NCBI GenBank assembly: GCA_947475415.1
Contig: CANJLH010000019.1
Location: 1 to 62,409 of the forward strand
DNA: 62,409 bases
DNA from: Caulobacteraceae bacterium
GTDB taxonomy: Bacteria > Pseudomonadota > Alphaproteobacteria > Caulobacterales > Caulobacteraceae
Reading direction: 5' to 3'
The translations under genes were made by a program, and so were the position numbers. The notes beneath the pieces are model-generated. The model was given only the letters and a program-made list of their open reading frames with translations, made no database searches and was not told the origin of the DNA. Below are positions 1-9,078 of this stretch, piece after piece. Position 1 is the stretch's first letter; each line of letters opens with the position of its first letter.

Positions 1-160
1 AAAGGTGTTTGCTTTCTCTCGGCTTGGCCCACCGTTTCGGGCTTTTAACTAACTGCGAACGATAACTTCGCTGAAGAGGTTCGCCTCGCCGCGTAATGCG
101 GCGGGTCGTTTCTCGACCTAAAGCCCTGGCGTCTTAGCAGCGCCAGGCGGGGCTCGGAGG
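1..160 (+). ncRNA. ssrA: tmRNA (ssrA), coding piece of a permuted two-piece tmRNA; 5' part outside the window
   Basis: Bases 55-96 read Ala-Asn-Asp-Asn-Phe-Ala-Glu-Glu-Val-Arg-Leu-Ala-Ala-stop, a typical alphaproteobacterial tmRNA tag; with the alanine carried by the tmRNA it would be AANDNFAEEVRLAA. The bases just before it (TTTTAACTAACT) match the usual run-up to the resume codon. The tag resembles that of Caulobacter (AANDNFAEEFAVAA, from memory). In alphaproteobacteria the gene is circularly permuted, with the acceptor piece upstream, so that piece should lie left of base 1. A hairpin (CCTGGCG/CGCCAGG, about 124-145) follows the stop and probably lies near the 3' end of the coding piece. 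The 3' boundary given is a guess. tmRNA rescues stalled ribosomes and marks the nascent chain for ClpXP; sspB, the adaptor for tagged proteins, is the next gene. Confidence 0.9.
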
Positions 161-298
161 GGGCCTGGCAACAGAACCCCTCCACTTAAATCATTGCCTG
201 TCGAACACACCTTTGACGAGAACCGCTCGCGTCGTCGCCGAGCCGCCTTGCGCCTTGCGAGCGAACAGTTAGTTTCTGGTGAGTTAACGAGAGACGCC

Positions 299-778
299 AT
301 GCCCCAGGACCCTACGTCCCAAGATCTGATTCACTACGAGGCGATGGCCCAGGACGCCCTGCGCGGCGTGGTGAAGGCCGCGCTCAAACGTGCAGCGGCC
401 CCGGAAGGCCTGCCGGGCGCGCACCATTTCTACATTACCTTCAAGACCGACGCCGCCGGCGTCTCCGGCCCCGTGGACCTTTTGTCTAAATACCCGGACG
501 AGATGACCATCGTCCTGCAACACCGCTATTGGGACCTTGCGCCGGGCGAGACCTTCTTTTCTGTGACGCTGCATTTCGGCGGTCAGCCGAAGCGCCTGTC
601 GGTCCCCTATTCGGCCGTAAGCCGGTTCTACGACCCAAGCGTACAGTTCCTGCTGCAATTCGAGACTCCCGCCACCGAGGCGAACGACGCGGAGGCGGTC
701 CCCGCAATTGCGATGGTTGCGCCGGCGGATAGCGAACCCGCCAAAATCGTATCTCTCGACCAATTCCGGAAGAAGTAG
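299..778 (+). CDS. sspB: SspB-family ClpXP adaptor (alpha type)
   Basis: A 159-residue protein that matches the alphaproteobacterial SspB family: MPQDPTSQDLIHYEAMAQDA at the start, an SspB core with HHFYITFKT and PEEM-like PDEMTIVLQHRYWDL, then a low-complexity linker and the short C-terminal tail VSLDQFRKK. By family knowledge the core binds ssrA-tagged substrates and the tail docks on the ClpX zinc-binding domain. I chose the ATG at 299 because similarity begins there; an in-frame ATG at 194 would add 35 Arg-rich residues with no family resemblance and would run towards the tmRNA. The gene follows tmRNA on the same strand, so tag and adaptor are encoded side by side. The next gene starts 3 bp after its stop, suggesting co-transcription. 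Confidence 0.93.
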   Translation: MPQDPTSQDLIHYEAMAQDALRGVVKAALKRAAAPEGLPGAHHFYITFKTDAAGVSGPVDLLSKYPDEMTIVLQHRYWDLAPGETFFSVTLHFGGQPKRLSVPYSAVSRFYDPSVQFLLQFETPATEANDAEAVPAIAMVAPADSEPAKIVSLDQFRKK

Positions 779-781
779 ACC

Positions 782-1567
782 ATGGGTCGGCTCCGGCGGC
801 CGGGGTTCGCCTGGCGGCTTTGCGTTTTGTTGGTGATCTGGCTGACGCCGCTCGCCGCCCGCGCCGGGCCTTTCGCCGACTGGAGCGCGATCGTGGTCGC
901 CGGCGATTGGCATGCTCATTCAGGCGGACCTTCCGAAGCCTTCGATAACGCGCGCCGCGATGTTGCACGAGCCCTGGCCACAGCGGGGTTTTCGCCATCC
1001 AACGTGCGGCAGTTCTCGGTGCGTCCGGAGCGATACAAGGACCCCCGCCCTCTGAAGTCGGACCCCCAGGCCATTTACGACGCGCTTTCGGAACTCTCCG
1101 CGCGCAATCCCGGCGGTTGCCTGATCTACTTCAGTTCCCATGGCGCGCCGCAGGGCGTGCTGGTCGGCGAGCAAATCCTGCCGCCTCCGATCCTGGCGAA
1201 GATCATCGATCAGGCCTGCGCGAGCAAGCCGACGGTGGTGGTGATCTCCGCCTGTTTCTCTGGCGTCTTCATTCCCGACCTGGCCAGGCCGAACCGGATG
1301 ATCCTGACCGCCGCGCGGCCGGATCGCACATCATTCGGCTGCGGCGAGAGCAATAAATACCCGTTCTTCGACGACTGTTTCCTGCAAACCATGCCGCTCA
1401 CTCGTGAGTTTCAAGCCCTTGCCCGGGGGGTTCAGGCTTGTGTCGCCGCCCGCGAAACGAAGGAGGGCATGAAACCGCCTTCTGAACCGCAGTTGTGGAT
1501 CGGGGCGGAAATTCGTCCGACGCTGCCGCTATATGGGTTCGCCGGTGCGGCGACCGCGACGAACTAG
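782..1567 (+). CDS. C13 (legumain/caspase-like) family peptidase, secreted
   Basis: A 261-residue protein with an N-terminal hydrophobic signal segment (residues about 10-28, ending ARA-GP). The clan CD catalytic pair is visible: a beta strand ending in YFSSHGAP (His120) and a second ending in VISACFSG (Cys158), the arrangement of legumain, gingipain and caspase-like folds. Family knowledge places bacterial C13 proteins as exported cysteine peptidases of mostly unknown role, with a preference for Asn or Asp at P1 in eukaryotic members. It starts 3 bp after sspB and is followed by a membrane serine hydrolase. Its length fits a bare peptidase domain with no partner domain. Activity is inferred from the intact dyad. 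Confidence 0.82.
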   Translation: MGRLRRPGFAWRLCVLLVIWLTPLAARAGPFADWSAIVVAGDWHAHSGGPSEAFDNARRDVARALATAGFSPSNVRQFSVRPERYKDPRPLKSDPQAIYDALSELSARNPGGCLIYFSSHGAPQGVLVGEQILPPPILAKIIDQACASKPTVVVISACFSGVFIPDLARPNRMILTAARPDRTSFGCGESNKYPFFDDCFLQTMPLTREFQALARGVQACVAARETKEGMKPPSEPQLWIGAEIRPTLPLYGFAGAATATN

Positions 1568-1651
1568 ATTTCCATGGGCTTTGCCGGCGGGGCAAGGCGC
1601 CCTAGAAAGTCAACGGGGCTCCCCAAATCGAATGCGGACGCTGATCGGCTC

Positions 1652-3814
1652 ATGAAACCACTCCTCACGGCCGTGCTTGCGGCGCTGGTTGTTCTGACCC
1701 TCGGTCCCGGCGCCGCGACGGCTCAGGACGCTGCGCCAGCGGCGCCAGCGCCCGCGCCCGCCGCCGCGCCTTCACCGACTTTCACGCGGCAGACTCCGAT
1801 CCCCAATCCCGGCTCTGGCCGCCCTGGATTGCTACGGCGGCCGGCGGCGCTCGCACATTCTCGCGCGGCGACGCCCGCCACCGCATATTCCGCGCCCCTG
1901 CCGCTCGGACCGGCAGGATCCCGCCTGGTCCCTGGTGAACAGATCCCCCCGGCCGAACTTGAAGCCTACCTCGACGGCCTCGTGCGGGATGCGATGGCCC
2001 GCGAACATGTCGCGGGGGTTACGATCAGCGTGGTCCAGAACGGCCAGTTAATCCTGAAGAAGGGTTACGGGTTCGCGCGCCTCTCGCCGGCTCGAAGAGT
2101 TGATCCTGACCGTACGCTGTTCCGCATCGGTTCGATTTCCAAGACCTTCACCTGGATCGCCCTCATGAAAGAGGTGGAGGCCGGCCGCATACGGCTTGAG
2201 GCCCCTGTGAACCTCTATCTTCCGGAGACATTGCAGGTCCGCAACCAGGGCTTCGACACCCCGATCCGGGTCTCCAATCTGCTGGATCACTCAGCAGGGT
2301 TCGAGGACCGCGCACTGGGCCACCTGTTCGAGGACAACGCGAGCCGGATCAGGCCTCTCGATGTCTATTTGCGCCAAGAGCGCCCGCGGCGGGTGCGAGA
2401 GCCGGGCGCTGTCGCCAGCTACTCGAACTATGGGGCCGGTCTCGCCGGCGCGGCGGTCAGCTACGTGGCGCAGCGGCCCTTCGAGCGGTTGATCGAAGAC
2501 GAGATATTCGTTCCCTTGGGCCTGGCGCACACGACTTTCCGCGAACCGCGCGCCACCTTGGCGAAACTGCCTGCGCCGATGTCCGCAGGCCTCGCCGCCG
2601 ACCTTTCGCAGGGCTATCTCTGGACGCCGACCGGCTATCGGCAACGGCCATTCGAATTCATTGGCCAGATTGCGCCCGCAGGGTCAGCCTCCTCCACCGC
2701 CGCCGATATGGCGCGTTATATGACCATGCTCCTGAATGGCGGAACCTTGGACGAGGTGGTCATCTTTGGGTCCCGCGCGGCCCAGGCTTTCCGCACCCCG
2801 TTGCGGCGTACGCCGCCGGGGATCAACGGCTGGGCGCATGGGTTCGCTGTGTACGCCCTTCCAGGCGGCCAGACTGGCTATGGTCATGCTGGCGCCACGC
2901 TGTCATTCCAGTCCAACATGGTGCTGGTTCCTGGCTTGGGGCTGGGTGTCTTCATCTCGACCAATACCGAGTCGGGCGCACCCCTCGCCGAGCGCCTGCC
3001 AGAGGCTATTGTCCGCCAGTTCTATGCGCCGGCGGAACCGCCGCCTCATCCGCCCTCGGTGGCTCTGGTCGGCCAGCGCGGCCTCTATGAAGGCTACTAT
3101 GTCTCGACCCGCCGGGCCCACAGCGGGCTTGAATCCTTTGTGACGCTGCTGAGTTCCGGCGTCGGCGTAGCCGTCTCACCCGAAGGCCGGCTCGTCACCC
3201 GGAGTTCCAGGGGAGTTGAGCTGTGGACGCCGGAAGCCGACCTCACCAAGGGGCGCTTCGCCTCCGATTCCAACTCAAGTCATCTGGTATTCGGCCTGCG
3301 GGCGGGCCAACCCGCCAATTTCGCCACCAGCTTTAATGGAGCCCTATACGAGCGCGCCGGCTTTTGGCGGCGGCCAACGACACTGCTCGCGCTCGCCGCG
3401 GCGGCCGGCCTGGCGGCGATTGGCACCCTAGGCGGCGTCATCGCGCGCAATCGGCGCGAGTTCCGTGAAACGAGCATTCAGAGCCTGATGAGTCAGGTTC
3501 AGAACACCCAGGCCGCGCTATGGCTCACCGCCATCGTCATGTTCCTGATCTGGGCGTCAAAGGCTGGTGACCTCGCCAAGGTGGTTTTTGACTGGCCCGG
3601 CCCGATGCTGATGCTGGCTTCGGCCTGCGCCCTGGTCGCGGCGCTCCTTGTGCCGCCCAGCCTTCTGGCCTTGCCCTATGTATGGCGCGGCGGGCGGCGA
3701 GTGGACTCCTGGTCGTCACTCCGCAAGACAGGTTTCAGTTTAACCGTGCTGGTTTACGCGGCCTTTTCCGTAATCCTGTTCATCTGGGGCGCGCTGGTTC
3801 CGTTCAGCGGGTGA
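1652..3814 (+). CDS. Membrane-anchored serine hydrolase, class C beta-lactamase fold
   Basis: A 720-residue protein. The start at 1652 gives a clean signal peptide (MKPLLTAVLAALVVLTLGPG); an in-frame ATG at 1574 adds 26 polar residues ahead of it and is less likely. A Pro/Ala-rich linker leads into a beta-lactamase/PBP-like domain with SISK (SxxK; Ser161, Lys164), YSN (the YxN motif) and a YGHAGA segment at the KTG-equivalent position. After about residue 520 comes a second globular region and then at least three hydrophobic helices (about 575-595, 630-650, 665-690 and a final one), so the enzyme is tethered to the inner membrane facing the periplasm. Substrate is unknown: cell-wall peptide, ester or D-amino-acid peptide are all possible. 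Confidence 0.82.
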   Translation: MKPLLTAVLAALVVLTLGPGAATAQDAAPAAPAPAPAAAPSPTFTRQTPIPNPGSGRPGLLRRPAALAHSRAATPATAYSAPLPLGPAGSRLVPGEQIPPAELEAYLDGLVRDAMAREHVAGVTISVVQNGQLILKKGYGFARLSPARRVDPDRTLFRIGSISKTFTWIALMKEVEAGRIRLEAPVNLYLPETLQVRNQGFDTPIRVSNLLDHSAGFEDRALGHLFEDNASRIRPLDVYLRQERPRRVREPGAVASYSNYGAGLAGAAVSYVAQRPFERLIEDEIFVPLGLAHTTFREPRATLAKLPAPMSAGLAADLSQGYLWTPTGYRQRPFEFIGQIAPAGSASSTAADMARYMTMLLNGGTLDEVVIFGSRAAQAFRTPLRRTPPGINGWAHGFAVYALPGGQTGYGHAGATLSFQSNMVLVPGLGLGVFISTNTESGAPLAERLPEAIVRQFYAPAEPPPHPPSVALVGQRGLYEGYYVSTRRAHSGLESFVTLLSSGVGVAVSPEGRLVTRSSRGVELWTPEADLTKGRFASDSNSSHLVFGLRAGQPANFATSFNGALYERAGFWRRPTTLLALAAAAGLAAIGTLGGVIARNRREFRETSIQSLMSQVQNTQAALWLTAIVMFLIWASKAGDLAKVVFDWPGPMLMLASACALVAALLVPPSLLALPYVWRGGRRVDSWSSLRKTGFSLTVLVYAAFSVILFIWGALVPFSG

Positions 3815-3846
3815 CTCCCCGCCTGGCCGGGCTCCGCGGGCCGGGC

Positions 3847-3862
3847 TTAAACCCCCGTTTAC
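3847..3862 (+). promoter_or_regulatory. Putative CtrA box upstream of fliF
   Basis: TTAA, seven bases (ACCCCCG), then TTTAC: a 7-of-8 match to the CtrA consensus TTAA-N7-TTAA, followed by the favoured C. It lies about 85 bp before the fliF start, in the only intergenic gap (3815-3944) ahead of the flagellar operon. CtrA control of class II flagellar promoters is established for Caulobacter; its use here is inferred. Confidence 0.55.
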
Positions 3863-3944
3863 CTTGCAGTGGGTAAATCCTGCCTAGCGGCGCACGCCAG
3901 ATGAGCAAGCGCAGCCTTGTAACGGTGGGAAAAGGTCTCGCGAA

Positions 3945-5603
3945 TTGAACGGCTTCGTCGCAGCACTGCAGCGATTCGGCATCGGCCGGTTGGCGGCGAT
4001 CCTTGGGATCGGCGCCGGCGTAGCCGCGGCTCTATTCGCCCTGACCATGAATCTCGGCGAGCCCAAGTCGCTGCTTTACGCCAACCTTGACCTGAAGGAG
4101 GCCGGCGCGATCACCGGCGCTCTCGATCAGGCCGGGATCAAATATGAGGTCAAAGGCGACGGCGCGACCATTCTGGTGCCTCGCGACCAGGTGGCGTCGG
4201 CGCGCCTTATGCTGTCGGGCAAAGGGCTGCCGACGTCAGGGTCTGTGGGCTATGAAATCTTCGACGAAGCCAACGCTCTGGGCCAGACAGACTTTGTCCA
4301 GCAGCTAAACCGCCAGCGCGCCCTCGAGGGCGAACTGGCCCGCACCATCCGCAGCCTCGAGGGCGTCACCAATGTGCGCGTCCACCTCGTCCTGCCGCAC
4401 CGCCAGTTATTCGAGGAAGAAACCGATCCGCCCTCGGCCTCGGTGACCTTGGGCGTCGGCGGCCGCGAACCGGGTCCGGAACAAGTCAAGGCGGTGCAAA
4501 ATTTGGTGGCCGGCGCGGTGCCCAGCCTGAAGCCCGAACGCGTCACCGTCGTCGACCAGCACGCCAAGACCCTGTCGGGCCCGCAGGATGGTATCGACCA
4601 GGCGGACGGTCGGAAGAACGAGGTGGAGACCCGCATCGCCAAGAGCGTACGCACCCTGGTGGAGGGTATGGTCGGGCCAGGCAAGTCGCGGGTCAATGTC
4701 ACCGCCGACCTCGATCTGTCGCGTGTCACGGTCCAGGAGGAAAACTTCAACCCGGACGGCCAGGTGGTCCGCTCGGAGTCGACCACTGAGGAAAAATCCA
4801 GCGAGACCGAGCCGGCTGACAGCGGCCAGGCCACGGCCACCAGCAACATTCCCGGCGGCCCCGCCAATGCCGCCGGCCAGGCCGGCTCAAACACCGGCAA
4901 GTCCGAGTCCACCACCAACTACGAAATCTCCAAAACCACGCGCACTGAGATCCAGGAGCCTGGTCAGATCAAGCGCCTCTCGGTGGCCGTCGCGGTCGAC
5001 GGCGTCACGGCCCCCGGCAAGGGCGGAAAGCCAGGCCCCTACACCCCGCGTAGCGCCGAGGAGATGAGGCGTATCGAAGATCTGGTGCGTACGGCGGTGG
5101 GCTACAGCGAGGAGCGCGGCGACCAGGTTACCGTGGTCAATGTCCGCTTCCCCTCCCTCGATGTGGGCGACGGCGGCACCAGCGCGACCAATCCGCTGAT
5201 GGGCTTCGACAAGAATGACATCATGCGGGTCGCCGAACTGGTGGTCATGGCCTTGGTGGCGATCCTGATGATGATCTTCGTGGTCCGCCCGCTGATCAAG
5301 AGCGCGGGGTCTGGGGGCGGCGGCCAGATGATAGCCATGGCCGGCGGCCAGCCCAACTACGCGGGCCAGGGCGCGGTGAGTCACGGCACCGACGGCGCGC
5401 CATTGCAGATTCCGTTGGATCCCAGCACCGGTCAGCCCCTGCAGATCGCCCAGGCCTCCAGCGAGATCGAGCAGAAGATCGATATCGCCCGCATCGAAGG
5501 ACAGGTGAAGGCCAGTTCGGTCAGGCGGGTCTCGGACTTCGTCAACAACCACCCGGAGGAGTCGGTCTCGATCCTGCGCACCTGGCTGCATGAAACCGCA
5601 TGA
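3945..5603 (+). CDS. fliF: Flagellar M-ring protein FliF
   Basis: A 552-residue FliF. It forms the MS ring in the inner membrane on which the export gate and C ring assemble. Visible are an N-terminal transmembrane helix (about residues 18-40), the two ring-building domains, a low-complexity Ser/Glu/Gly loop (about 265-325), a second transmembrane helix (about 428-452), and a cytoplasmic C-terminal tail ([20 protein letters not shown]) that binds FliG. The start is TTG, preceded by GGTGGGAAAAGG. First gene of the fliF-fliG-fliH-fliN-flbD-flhA cluster; it overlaps fliG by 4 bp (ATGA). In Caulobacter this operon is CtrA-activated and repressed by FlbD, whose gene is also here. Confidence 0.97.
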   Translation: MNGFVAALQRFGIGRLAAILGIGAGVAAALFALTMNLGEPKSLLYANLDLKEAGAITGALDQAGIKYEVKGDGATILVPRDQVASARLMLSGKGLPTSGSVGYEIFDEANALGQTDFVQQLNRQRALEGELARTIRSLEGVTNVRVHLVLPHRQLFEEETDPPSASVTLGVGGREPGPEQVKAVQNLVAGAVPSLKPERVTVVDQHAKTLSGPQDGIDQADGRKNEVETRIAKSVRTLVEGMVGPGKSRVNVTADLDLSRVTVQEENFNPDGQVVRSESTTEEKSSETEPADSGQATATSNIPGGPANAAGQAGSNTGKSESTTNYEISKTTRTEIQEPGQIKRLSVAVAVDGVTAPGKGGKPGPYTPRSAEEMRRIEDLVRTAVGYSEERGDQVTVVNVRFPSLDVGDGGTSATNPLMGFDKNDIMRVAELVVMALVAILMMIFVVRPLIKSAGSGGGGQMIAMAGGQPNYAGQGAVSHGTDGAPLQIPLDPSTGQPLQIAQASSEIEQKIDIARIEGQVKASSVRRVSDFVNNHPEESVSILRTWLHETA

Positions 5604-6628
5604 GCGCGCACAAGGCCAAGACCCTAACCGACGTCTCCAAACTCACCGGTCCGGAGAAGGCGGCCATCGTGCTTCTGTCGTTGGGCGAGGAGCATGCCTC
5701 GATTTGGAAACAGTTCGACGAGGAGGAAATCAAGGATCTCTCCCAGGCCATGGCCGGCCTAGGCACGGTCGCAGCTTCGGTGGTGGAAGAACTGCTGGTT
5801 GAGTTTGTCACCGGCATGTCCTCGGCCGGCGCGATCATGGGATCGTTCGAACAGACCCAGCGACTCCTCTCCGCGATCATGCCGCCCGAGAAGGTGGAGA
5901 GCCTCATGGAGGAGATCCGCGGACCGGCGGGCCGCACCATGTGGGACAAGCTCGGCAATGTGAACGAGGCGGTCCTCGCCAACTACCTGAAGAACGAATA
6001 CCCGCAGACGGTCGCGGTGGTGCTGTCAAAGATCAAGTCCGAGCACGCCGCCCGGGTGCTGGCCGCCCTGCCAGAAGACTTCGCCCTGGAATGCGTCACC
6101 CGCATGCTGCGCATGGAGCCGGTGCAGCGCGACATCCTCGACAAGATCGAGCAGACCCTGCGCAACGAATTCATGTCCAACCTGGCGCGCACTTCCAAGC
6201 GCGACAGCCACGAGATGATGGCGGAAATATTCAACGCCTTCGATCGCCAGACCGAGTCCCGCTTCATCGCGGCCCTGGAGGAGCGCAACCGAGAAAGCGC
6301 TGAGCGTATCCGCGCCTTGATGTTTGTATTCGATGACCTTTCCAAGCTTGACCCCGGCGGCGTTCAGACCCTGCTGCGGGCGGTGGAGAAGGACCAGTTG
6401 GGGCTGGCGCTCAAAGGGGCCTCGGACACCCTGCGCGAAATGTTCTTCTCCAACATGTCGGAACGCGCGGCCAAGATCATGCGCGAGGACATGGAGGACA
6501 TGGGCCCCGTGCGCCTGAAGGACGTCGATCAGGCGCAGATGACTATGGTCCAGGCCGCCAAGGACCTCGCCGCCAAGGGCGAGATCATGCTGGCCGGCTC
6601 CGGTAGCGACGACGAGCTGATCTACTGA
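5600..6628 (+). CDS. fliG: Flagellar motor switch protein FliG
   Basis: A 342-residue FliG, the C-ring protein that contacts stator units and generates torque. The N-terminal FliF-binding domain ([19 protein letters not shown]), the middle domain ([20 protein letters not shown], the site of the EHPQ-like patch that binds FliM) and the C-terminal torque domain ([25 protein letters not shown], with the charged residues of the torque helix) are all present. Length is normal. Start overlaps the fliF stop, implying translational coupling. Confidence 0.97.
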   Translation: MSAHKAKTLTDVSKLTGPEKAAIVLLSLGEEHASIWKQFDEEEIKDLSQAMAGLGTVAASVVEELLVEFVTGMSSAGAIMGSFEQTQRLLSAIMPPEKVESLMEEIRGPAGRTMWDKLGNVNEAVLANYLKNEYPQTVAVVLSKIKSEHAARVLAALPEDFALECVTRMLRMEPVQRDILDKIEQTLRNEFMSNLARTSKRDSHEMMAEIFNAFDRQTESRFIAALEERNRESAERIRALMFVFDDLSKLDPGGVQTLLRAVEKDQLGLALKGASDTLREMFFSNMSERAAKIMREDMEDMGPVRLKDVDQAQMTMVQAAKDLAAKGEIMLAGSGSDDELIY

Positions 6629-6668
6629 TGCGCCAGTCCCCAAGACAGCAACGGAAGAGGATGCGGTC

Positions 6669-7337
6669 ATGACGTCCGCCCCGCAGAAATTCGCCTTCGA
6701 CACCGAGTTCGGAAGCGACGGCGCTGTGGTGTTCGCCAGCCCGCGGCCCAAACGCCTGTTCCCAGCCGAGGAAGTCGAGGCGGTTCGCGCCGCGGCCTAT
6801 GCGGAGGGCGAGCGCGCCGCCATGGCCAGCGTCGCCGCCCAGCAGGCCGAGGCCCTGGCCGAGATCGCCGCCACCTGCCGCTCAGCCCTGCCGGCGCTTG
6901 CCGCCGTGGCCCACAACCACCGGGAAGGCTCGGCCGCCCTGGCGCTGGCCTGCGCTCGATCTATCGCGGACGCAGCCCTTGATCGGTTCCCGGACGCGCC
7001 GCTGCAGGCGGCCCTGGTGGCGCTCGGCCGAGAAATCGAGACCGCTCCGCGACTGGTGATCCATGCCGCCCTAGAACTGCACGACGGGCTCACCTCGGCC
7101 CTCGCCGAGTCCGCCCAGGCGGTCGGCTATGCCGGCCCGATCCAGGTGCGCGAGGCTCATGGCCGCCCGCGCGGCGCCTTCACTCTGGATTTCGGAGATG
7201 GCGCCGCCGCCTACGACCCCGACGCCGCCGCTGCGCGCGTCGCGGAAGCCCTGACCGCGGCCCTCGCCGCTGAAGGCCTGCACGCCGAACCCCTCCCCCT
7301 TGATCAAGCCCCGCCGAAAGTTGACCCTGATGTCTGA
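6669..7337 (+). CDS. fliH: FliH/FlbE-type flagellar export regulator
   Basis: A 222-residue protein in the position of Caulobacter flbE, the local FliH. FliH holds the export ATPase FliI in check and carries it to the C ring. Features: a short N-terminal FDTEFGSDG segment, an Ala/Glu-rich helical stretch (about residues 35-75) of the coiled-coil type found in FliH, and a C-terminal domain with the FliH-like pattern around AGPIQVREAHGRPRGAFTLDF. Sequence conservation in this family is poor, so the call rests on pattern plus position between fliG and fliN. Its end overlaps the fliN start by 8 bp. Confidence 0.88.
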   Translation: MTSAPQKFAFDTEFGSDGAVVFASPRPKRLFPAEEVEAVRAAAYAEGERAAMASVAAQQAEALAEIAATCRSALPALAAVAHNHREGSAALALACARSIADAALDRFPDAPLQAALVALGREIETAPRLVIHAALELHDGLTSALAESAQAVGYAGPIQVREAHGRPRGAFTLDFGDGAAAYDPDAAAARVAEALTAALAAEGLHAEPLPLDQAPPKVDPDV

Positions 7338-7665
7338 CACCGAGCTAAAGCTTGACGAATTCGGGCCCGAAGAGGGCGCCTTGGCCACCGACTCCGGCGG
7401 CGAGGACAAGAACGCCACTGACCTCTTGCCGGTCTTTGATGTGCCCGTGGCCATATCGGCCGTGCTCGGGCGCGCCCAGCTCTCGGTGGCTCAACTGCTG
7501 CAGCTCACCTCTGGCAGCATCCTCGAGCTGGACCGCAAGGTCGGCGAGGCCATCGACATCTACGTCAACAACCGCCTGGTCGCCCGGGGCGAGGTCGTCA
7601 TCGTCGACGAACGCCTGGGCGTGACCATGACCGAAATCATCAAGGACGGCGATTCGGCCGCCTGA
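7330..7665 (+). CDS. fliN: Flagellar motor switch protein FliN
   Basis: A 111-residue protein with the FliN/SpoA (surface presentation of antigens) domain: FDVPVAISAVLGRAQLSVAQ, SGSILELDRKVGEAIDIYVN and ARGEVVIVDERLGVTMTEII. It forms the bottom of the C ring with FliM. I use the ATG at 7330 (MSDTELKLDEF), overlapping the end of fliH; an in-frame ATG at 7300 is possible but sits deeper inside fliH. The acidic N-terminal extension (residues 1-35) is normal for the family. Confidence 0.95.
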   Translation: MSDTELKLDEFGPEEGALATDSGGEDKNATDLLPVFDVPVAISAVLGRAQLSVAQLLQLTSGSILELDRKVGEAIDIYVNNRLVARGEVVIVDERLGVTMTEIIKDGDSAA

Positions 7666-7693
7666 CTGCGACAGTGTACTCGGAGAATTGAAT

Positions 7694-9061
<1,368 letters not shown>

Positions 9062-9078
9062 AAGGTTTTGTCTAGCCC

